From the NCBI GenBank assembly GCA_017999235.1, contig JAGOBN010000001.1, forward strand, positions 25,412-44,183: a DNA stretch of 18,772 nucleotides, in the 5' to 3' direction. This document shows positions 14,077 to 18,772 of this stretch, piece after piece. The stretch comes from Anaerolineales bacterium (lineage in GTDB: Bacteria > Chloroflexota > Anaerolineae > Anaerolineales > UBA6663). Numbering within the stretch: the first letter of the stretch is position 1; each line of letters starts with the position of its first letter. The notes under the pieces were generated by a model. That model was not told the DNA's origin and ran no database searches. It saw nothing but the letters and a program-made list of their open reading frames with translations. The translations under genes were made by a program, and so were the position numbers.

Positions 14077-15228
14077 TTAAGTCAGCGCTGCCTCCGCCTC
14101 TGAGTGCGCGTCCCGGCGCGGCGCGAAGCGCCACACCAACGGCAGGGTCAGGAGCACCAGGCCTAGGCTGACCTGAAACGGCAAAGCCGGCGCCCAGGCG
14201 TACAGGGCGCCGGCCGCCAGCGGCCCCAGCATCTGCGCGCCGGCGACGACGGTCTCCGTCACCCCGTACGCCAAACCGAGCTCGGCCTGGCTGACCATGC
14301 GGCCGGCCTGGGCCAGGATCATGCTGAGCGCCAGATTCCAGCCGGCCCGCAGGAAGTATGCCGCCATCAGCCACGGCAGGCCGGTGAACGCCAGCAGCAG
14401 GCCCAGGGCCGCCGCCGCCGCGCCCTGCGCGATCAGCAGACCCAGCCAGGGCCGGCGCAGCCGTCCAAAGACCAGATTGGCGCCGGTGACCCCCAGCGCA
14501 TTGATGGAACCGAGCAGGCCGATGACGCCCACCTCGAGGCCGCGCACTTCTTCCAGGAAGTTGGGCATCAGCGGCAGGCCGACTTGCATGGCCAAGAGCA
14601 GCGCGCCGGTCAGCGCCAAGAACCCCAGCCAGGCGCGGTTGCGCAGCAGCGGAGCATAGCGGGCGCCGCCCGGCTGGGGCGGGACCACCGGCTGGGCGCG
14701 CAGCCCCAGCAGCAGGCCGGTGGAGACCGCAAACAGGATCAGGCTCGCCCCAATGGCGTAACGCAGGCCGAAGGTCTGGCCGATCCAGCCGCCGATGGCG
14801 GGGGAGAGGATGTTGCCGGCCCAGAACCCGGCGAACACCAGGGTCAGCGCCCGCTGCACGGTTTGTTGGCCCCGCGCCTCGGTGATGTAAGCGCTCAGCG
14901 GCGCCAACACGAACCCGGTCAGGCTGTAAAGCATCAGGGCCGGCACAAAGAACCGCAGATCGCGCGCCAGGAACATGCCCAGGGCCGCCGCCGCCCCCAG
15001 CGCGAAGCCGGCCACCAGCATGGTCTTGCGCCCCAGGTGGTCGGCTAGGTAGCCGGCCGGCAGATGCGCCAGGCCGGCGGCGGCGGCGGCCAGGGAGAGT
15101 GCGGCGCCCACACCCAGCGGGTCCGCGCCCAGTTCGCGCAAGTACAGCGGCTGGATGAAGATAAACAAGCCTTCGCCCAGCCCCCAAAAGAACAGGGCGA
15201 GGACGAGCAGGCGGTTGTCGCGGCTCAT
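14077..15228 (-). CDS. Major facilitator superfamily transporter
   Basis: This 383-residue protein has the hydrophobic pattern of a 12-helix MFS permease. It has a canonical motif A, GYLADHLGRK (about 59-68), in the loop after helix 2. A short central loop (about 174-190, PVVPPQPGGARYAP) divides the halves, and the C-terminus is short and charged. The substrate is unknown. No Shine-Dalgarno sequence precedes the ATG, but the upstream peptidase gene ends only 12 bp before. Translation is therefore probably coupled. Cotranscription with a Xaa-Pro peptidase-like gene hints, weakly, at peptide or amino-acid export or uptake. Confidence 0.88.
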   Translation of the reverse strand: MSRDNRLLVLALFFWGLGEGLFIFIQPLYLRELGADPLGVGAALSLAAAAAGLAHLPAGYLADHLGRKTMLVAGFALGAAAALGMFLARDLRFFVPALMLYSLTGFVLAPLSAYITEARGQQTVQRALTLVFAGFWAGNILSPAIGGWIGQTFGLRYAIGASLILFAVSTGLLLGLRAQPVVPPQPGGARYAPLLRNRAWLGFLALTGALLLAMQVGLPLMPNFLEEVRGLEVGVIGLLGSINALGVTGANLVFGRLRRPWLGLLIAQGAAAAALGLLLAFTGLPWLMAAYFLRAGWNLALSMILAQAGRMVSQAELGLAYGVTETVVAGAQMLGPLAAGALYAWAPALPFQVSLGLVLLTLPLVWRFAPRRDAHSEAEAALT

Positions 15229-15240
15229 GCCCGGCGGCGC

Positions 15241-16347
15241 CTAGACCGGCAAGCTTTGCAGATCACGGGGCAGGGTGCTGAGGCTTTCAGCGCCGGCGGC
15301 GGTGACCACCATATCATCCTCAATGCGGACGCCGCCCAGGCCGGGGACGTAAATGCCGGGCTCAATGGTGTAGGTCATGCCGGCCGCCAGGAGGGTCTGG
15401 TTCTCGCCATGCATGGACGGGTCTTCATGCCCTTCCAAGCCCAGCCCGTGGCCCACGCGATGCACAAAGTATTCGCCGTAGCCGCCGGCCGCGATCACCT
15501 GGCGCGCGGCGGCGTCCACGCTGGCGCAGGTAACGCCCGGCCGGCCGGCCGCCCGCCCGGCGGCGTTGGCGTCCCGCACCAGCGCATAGATACGCTGCAG
15601 CTCCGGCGCCGCTGCGCCCAGAGCGTACGTGCGCGTGAGGTCGGCCACATAGCCGTCCTTGGCCGCGCCCCAGTCCACGGTCAGCAGGTCGCCGGCCTGC
15701 AAGCGCCGGTCGGTGATGGTGGCGTGGGGCAGCGCGCCGTTGGGGCCGGACGCCACGATGGGCGCAAACGGCAGTTCCGCGTCCGAGCCGGCGCGCAGGG
15801 TCTGCACCAGCAATTCGCTGGCCACCTCGCGCTCGGTTAGGCCGGCGCGGATCTGGGGCAGGGTGTTGAGCAGCGCCCGCTCGGCGATCGCCACGGCGAC
15901 CCGCATCTTGGCTAGTTCGGCGGCGTCCTTGGTCATCCGCAGGCCGGCCCACACCGGCTCGGCGGCCTCCACGCTGGTCAGGCCAAACGCCTCTTCGATG
16001 AGGCGCAGTTCCATGACGCGCATCCGCCGGGCCTCCACCGCCAGCCGGCGCAGGGTGCGCGGCAGGGCCTGCGCGGCCTGCGCGAAGGCGCCGGCCGGCC
16101 CCGCTGTATCGGTGTAGGTGAACACGCGGGCAGGGTAGGGCAGGCCTTGAAACTTGGAGGCTTCCAGCTGGCCGACCACAAAGACCGGGTCGCCCTGGGC
16201 GGGGAAGAAACCCACACTGGGGCGCTCGCTGAGATGGAAGCCCAGGCCGGTGAGGTAGACCAGGTTCGGGCCGGCGATGGCGGCCACGCCATCCAGGCCG
16301 GCGGCGGTGAGCGCGGATTGCAGGCGATACAGGCGATCAGTAAGCAT
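15241..16347 (-). CDS. M24-family metallopeptidase (Xaa-Pro aminopeptidase/dipeptidase-like)
   Basis: This 368-residue cytoplasmic enzyme probably removes N-terminal residues before proline or splits Xaa-Pro dipeptides. The creatinase-like N-terminal domain (about 1-130) is followed by a pita-bread catalytic domain. All five metal ligands are visible: D225 (VDWGA), D236 (ADLTRT), H300 (HRVGHGLG), E329 (TIEPGIY) and E343 (GGVRIEDD). Size and order are typical of PepQ/PepP-like proteins; which one cannot be decided from sequence alone. A GGAGA ribosome site (complement of 16356-16360) lies eight bases before the ATG. It is the first gene of a three-gene minus-strand unit. A TATAAT on the minus strand (16427-16432) is a likely promoter. 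Confidence 0.94.
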   Translation of the reverse strand: MLTDRLYRLQSALTAAGLDGVAAIAGPNLVYLTGLGFHLSERPSVGFFPAQGDPVFVVGQLEASKFQGLPYPARVFTYTDTAGPAGAFAQAAQALPRTLRRLAVEARRMRVMELRLIEEAFGLTSVEAAEPVWAGLRMTKDAAELAKMRVAVAIAERALLNTLPQIRAGLTEREVASELLVQTLRAGSDAELPFAPIVASGPNGALPHATITDRRLQAGDLLTVDWGAAKDGYVADLTRTYALGAAAPELQRIYALVRDANAAGRAAGRPGVTCASVDAAARQVIAAGGYGEYFVHRVGHGLGLEGHEDPSMHGENQTLLAAGMTYTIEPGIYVPGLGGVRIEDDMVVTAAGAESLSTLPRDLQSLPV

Positions 16348-16426
16348 GACGTGAGTCTCCGAGTGAACGCTGACCAGCCAGGGGCGCGGGTTGTGGGTTT
16401 GGGCCGCGAGGCCCGGGAACGCTGCG

Positions 16427-16432
16427 ATTATA
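16427..16432 (-). promoter_or_regulatory. Consensus -10 for the peptidase-MFS-PAP2 unit
   Basis: The minus strand reads TATAAT here, about 80 bases upstream of the peptidase ATG. No recognisable -35 hexamer lies 16-18 bases upstream of it. It faces away from the plus-strand promoter at 16444-16472; the two -10 elements are 34 bp apart. Confidence 0.5.
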
Positions 16433-16443
16433 GCGTTGAAATC

Positions 16444-16472
16444 TTTACGGGCGGGTGCCGGTCGCCTATAAT
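16444..16472 (+). promoter_or_regulatory. Promoter for the YtxH-like gene
   Basis: TTTACG (16444-16449, four of six) and a perfect TATAAT (16467-16472) are separated by 17 bases. The predicted leader to the ATG at 16508 is about 28 nt and contains the AAAGG ribosome site. Confidence 0.7.
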
Positions 16473-16507
16473 CCAGACGGTGACACTACCGACAAAGGAT
16501 GGCCGTA

Positions 16508-16756
16508 ATGAATAAAGTCATGGCGTTTCTCTCCGGCGCGGCGCTGGGGATAGTGGCCGGGGCCGCGGCGGCGTTGTTGTTGACGCCGGCCTCCGGCACA
16601 GAACTGCAGGAGCAGACGCGGGATTGGTTCACCGATTTGGTGGAGGGGGCGCGCCAGGCCGCCGATGACAAGCGCACGGAATTGGAGACGCAGCTGGCGG
16701 CGCTCAAGAGCATGCCCGTGCCGCCCGGCCCCGTGGGGACCCCCGGCCCGCGCTGA
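16508..16756 (+). CDS. Small YtxH-like membrane-anchored protein
   Basis: This 82-residue protein has one N-terminal membrane helix (about 4-28) of the form FLSGAALGIVAGAAAALLL. It is followed by TPASGTEL, the hallmark of YtxH-domain (gas-vesicle/general-stress-like) proteins. The rest is a charged amphipathic helix (about 33-68) and a Pro/Gly tail. The molecular role of this family is poorly defined; several members are stress-associated. ATG at 16508 is preferred over ATG at 16499, because the AAAGG site (16494-16498) directly touches the latter but is nine bases from the former. It has its own promoter and converges on the histidine kinase gene, with six bases between stops. Confidence 0.75.
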   Translation: MNKVMAFLSGAALGIVAGAAAALLLTPASGTELQEQTRDWFTDLVEGARQAADDKRTELETQLAALKSMPVPPGPVGTPGPR

Positions 16757-16762
16757 AGCGCG

Positions 16763-18193
16763 TCACCGGCCGGCGCGCCGCCGGCCGGCCACGGTGCTGT
16801 CCTCCGGCCAGGCGGCGGGCAGCGTCACCGTGAAGCGCGTCCCCAGCCCCACCACGCTTTCCGCCCGAATCGAGCCGCGATGGGCCTGGACGATCTCCTT
16901 GGTGATCGCCAGGCCCAGGCCCACCCCGCCCGGCCGGGCGCGGGATTTATCCACCTGATAAAACCGTTCAAACACGCGGCCGAGGTCTTCGGCCGGGATG
17001 CCGGCGCCGGTATCGGCCACGGCCGCCTGTAAGCCGTCCGCCGTGACGCTGGCGTTCACCAGCACGCGCCCGCCGGCCGGCGTGTGTTTTAGCGCGTTAT
17101 CCACCAGATTGGTGAAGACTTGCGCCAGCCGGTCAGGGTCGCCTTTGATGATCGGCAGCTGCGGCGCCAGCTCGGCCGCCAGCGTGATCTGCTTGGCCTG
17201 GGCGCGCGGCTGGAATTTCTCCGTCACCGCGGCTAAGAGCAAGCCCACATCCACGGCCTGGCGGTTCAAGGCGCGCAGGCCGGCGTCCAGGCGCGTCAGC
17301 TCCAGCAAGTCTTCCACCAGCCGGCGCATGCGGTCCGCCTCTTCAAAAATGATGCGCGCCGAGCGCTGCACGGCCTCCGGCGAGGCCGCCGCGCCGTCTT
17401 GAATCGCCTGCGCGAAGCCCTGGATGGAGGTCAGCGGCGTTTTGAGTTCGTGCGAGATGTTGCCGAGGAAATCCTGCTGGGCCTGCTGGGTGGCCTGGAT
17501 TTTGGCCCCCATCTGGTTGAGGGCCTGGCCCAACTGCCGCACCTCATCCGGACCGCTTACGGGCGCGCCGCGCGCATAATCGCCGGCGGCGATGCCCTGC
17601 GCCACGGCGGCCATTTGCTGGAGCGGGCGCGCGATGGAGCGCGAGATCAACACGGCCAGCACCAGCGCGGCGGCCGCCGCCAGCAGGCCGGCCTGCGCGA
17701 GCGGGCCGAGCAAATCCCGCAGGAAGAAGTCCAGCAAGGGATAAGGGGGCTGGGGCAAGGCCAGGGCCAGGAACCGATTCGCCCCGAACGGGCGGGCGAC
17801 AAACGTCCAGAGCGTGCCGGCCTCATCCCGCGCCCGGCCCTGGCGGGCATTGGCGATCTGGGCGCTGGCTTGCGCAGCGCGCAGGTTGAAGCGCAGCGGG
17901 GAGGCTTGCGGCTGGCTGTCCAGCACGGGCTGGCCGCCGGCGTCCAGGATGACGACGCGGAGATCGTAGCCGGCCGCAATCCGGGTCAGGTAATCGGTCA
18001 GCGCCGCGGCCCCGGGGCCGGGCGCCGGCTGCTGCGCCACCCCGCGCGCCGCCTCATTCAGGCGGGTGACCGTGGTCCGGTCGATCAGCGGGCTGTTGCG
18101 GAGCAGCAGCAACAGCGCCAGGCCGACCGACAGCAGGGCCAAGGTGATGACGGCGGAGAACGCGAGAAACAGCCGGACACTGAGAGCGCGCAT
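16763..18193 (-). CDS. Two-component sensor histidine kinase
   Basis: This 476-residue membrane kinase phosphorylates the regulator encoded just upstream. A first membrane helix (about 7-32) and a second (about 163-185) bracket an extracytoplasmic sensor region of about 130 residues. A HAMP linker follows (about 182-236). The HisKA domain has phosphoacceptor H248 in NISHELKTP. The ATPase domain has N366 (TNLVDNALKH), DTGAGI (394-399), FERFYQVDKSR (408-418) and GVGLGLAI (423-430). This order is the common OmpR-partner (PhoR/BaeS-like) layout. An in-frame TGA three codons upstream shows that ATG at 18193 is the first possible start. There is no clear ribosome site. A 95-bp gap separates it from the regulator gene. 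Confidence 0.95.
   Translation of the reverse strand: MRALSVRLFLAFSAVITLALLSVGLALLLLLRNSPLIDRTTVTRLNEAARGVAQQPAPGPGAAALTDYLTRIAAGYDLRVVILDAGGQPVLDSQPQASPLRFNLRAAQASAQIANARQGRARDEAGTLWTFVARPFGANRFLALALPQPPYPLLDFFLRDLLGPLAQAGLLAAAAALVLAVLISRSIARPLQQMAAVAQGIAAGDYARGAPVSGPDEVRQLGQALNQMGAKIQATQQAQQDFLGNISHELKTPLTSIQGFAQAIQDGAAASPEAVQRSARIIFEEADRMRRLVEDLLELTRLDAGLRALNRQAVDVGLLLAAVTEKFQPRAQAKQITLAAELAPQLPIIKGDPDRLAQVFTNLVDNALKHTPAGGRVLVNASVTADGLQAAVADTGAGIPAEDLGRVFERFYQVDKSRARPGGVGLGLAITKEIVQAHRGSIRAESVVGLGTRFTVTLPAAWPEDSTVAGRRRAGR
16766..16788. repeat. GC-rich hairpin at the convergent ytxH-like/kinase ends
   Basis: CCGGCCGGC (16766-16774) and GCCGGCCGG (16780-16788) form a perfect nine-bp stem with a 5-nt loop. 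It overlaps the last codons of the minus-strand histidine kinase gene and lies ten bases past the YtxH-like stop. No T-run is present on either strand. It may act as a bidirectional transcription barrier. Confidence 0.45.
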
Positions 18194-18238
18194 GAAGAAT
18201 CACCGGTGCTGAGCGTGGAGGGGGAGCGCCCACGGCCA

Positions 18239-18270
18239 GTGTAAACCGGGCGTGTAAAACCCGTGTTATC
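18239..18270. repeat. GTGTAAA-type direct repeats between regulator and kinase genes
   Basis: On the plus strand GTGTAAACC (18239-18247), GTGTAAAAC (18252-18260) and GTGTTATC (18263-18270) recur at 13 and 11 bp. OmpR/PhoB-type regulators bind direct repeats of about one helical turn, so this is a possible operator controlling kinase expression. The repeats are short and only moderately alike. Confidence 0.3.
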
Positions 18271-18288
18271 GGGAGGTGAGCCGGCCCC

Positions 18289-18772
18289 TCACGTCACGAC
18301 CAGCTTGTAACCGATGCCCGTGATGGTCTCAATCCGGACCCGGCCGCCAGCTAGGCGCTTGCGCAGGTGCGCGACATGCACGTCAATCGTGCGCGTTTGA
18401 CCGAGAAAATCGTACCCCCACACGATATCCAACAGCTTTTCCCGGCTGAGCACCACACCGCGGTTCTCGGCCAGCGCCAGCAGCAGATCGAACTCCTTGG
18501 TGCGCAAGGCGGCGGGGGAGCCCGCCACGGTTACTTCCCGGCTGGCCGGGTCGATGGTCAGGTCGGCCAGGCGCAGGGCGCCGCCCGCGGCCGGCCGGAG
18601 GCCGCGCTCCGCCCGGCGCAGGATCGCCTTGACGCGCGCCACCAGCTCGCGCGGGTTGAAGGGCTTGGTCAGATAATCATCCGCGCCCAGCTCCAGGCCC
18701 AGGATCTTGTCGAGGTCTTCGTCGCGGGCGGTGAGCATGATAATGGGCAGGTCCGCGTGCGTGGGGAGGGGG
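18289..18772 (-). CDS. OmpR/PhoB-family response regulator (5' end outside window)
   Basis: About 160 C-terminal residues are visible; the N-terminus and the phosphoacceptor aspartate lie beyond the right edge. The receiver domain remainder shows LPIIMLTARDE with the conserved Thr, and LTKPFNPRELVARV with the conserved Lys. A C-terminal winged-helix DNA-binding domain follows: TKEFDLLLAL, SREKLLDIVWG, then TIDVHVAHLRKRL (recognition helix) and IETITGIGYKL. This is the OmpR/PhoB subfamily. It is transcribed before the histidine kinase gene on the minus strand, and the two form a standard signalling pair. No ligand or target genes can be named from this window, although GTGTAAA repeats lie just after its stop. 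Confidence 0.95.
   Translation of the reverse strand, partial: PLPTHADLPIIMLTARDEDLDKILGLELGADDYLTKPFNPRELVARVKAILRRAERGLRPAAGGALRLADLTIDPASREVTVAGSPAALRTKEFDLLLALAENRGVVLSREKLLDIVWGYDFLGQTRTIDVHVAHLRKRLAGGRVRIETITGIGYKLVVT

Noticed and set aside
13958..15187. 409-codon minus-strand frame overlapping the MFS gene
   Set aside because: Out-of-frame shadow of the MFS gene on the same strand. The translation is Gly/Arg/Ala low-complexity with no membrane pattern.
17399..18244. 281-codon plus-strand frame opposite the histidine kinase
   Set aside because: Arg/Gly/Gln-rich antisense translation without motifs. The minus-strand kinase has every catalytic motif.
1..18772. CRISPR arrays, tRNA genes, insertion sequences or prophage genes
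   Set aside because: Looked for regularly spaced short repeats, cloverleaf-like segments, transposase motifs and phage proteins; none were found.

Overview
This GC-rich, densely coding window most resembles a member of the Chloroflexota, probably Anaerolineae-like. That placement is an inference. It rests on an FtsZ, NrdR and B12-dependent ribonucleotide reductase block, a Ser/Thr kinase joined through a Pro/Thr-rich linker to a formylglycine-generating-enzyme-like domain, a COG4277-type radical SAM/HhH protein, and a secreted repeat protein with an LPFV-type segment after its signal peptide. There is no rRNA, tRNA, CRISPR array, insertion sequence or phage gene. It reads as chromosomal core and near-core sequence.

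Layout, plus strand first. The last codons of a probable ftsA (1-38) precede ftsZ (160-1317). A 359-bp gap then carries a promoter, two NrdR-box-like elements and a hairpin with a T-run. nrdR (1677-2126) and nrdJ (2191-4515) follow and end at a very strong intrinsic terminator. A transmembrane kinase-FGE fusion (4704-6725) comes next, then a cold-shock protein (6944-7168) whose leader contains an intrinsic terminator. After these lie an MFS transporter (7405-8634), a secreted seven-repeat protein (8749-10272), a leaderless radical SAM/HhH gene (10378-11682), a small membrane protein (11736-12137) and a cyclic-nucleotide-binding/DUF1003 protein (12214-13062).

On the minus strand, a Xaa-Pro peptidase-like gene, an MFS transporter and a PAP2-family membrane phosphatase form a tight three-gene unit (16347 down to 13063). 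Its last stop codon directly abuts the stop of the convergent DUF1003 gene. A small YtxH-like gene (16508-16756) diverges from this unit and converges on a two-component pair at the right edge: an OmpR/PhoB-type regulator (truncated by the window end) followed by its histidine kinase.

The clearest functional linkage is cell division with dNTP supply: FtsZ is followed by the regulator NrdR, which probably controls itself and the cobalamin-dependent reductase. The most unusual material is regulatory: a terminator inside the csp leader, a leaderless gene behind a full consensus promoter, and a mini-ORF leader before the first MFS gene. The seven-repeat, disulfide-patterned secreted protein is also notable. 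I saw no obvious undescribed multi-gene defence or mobile system.
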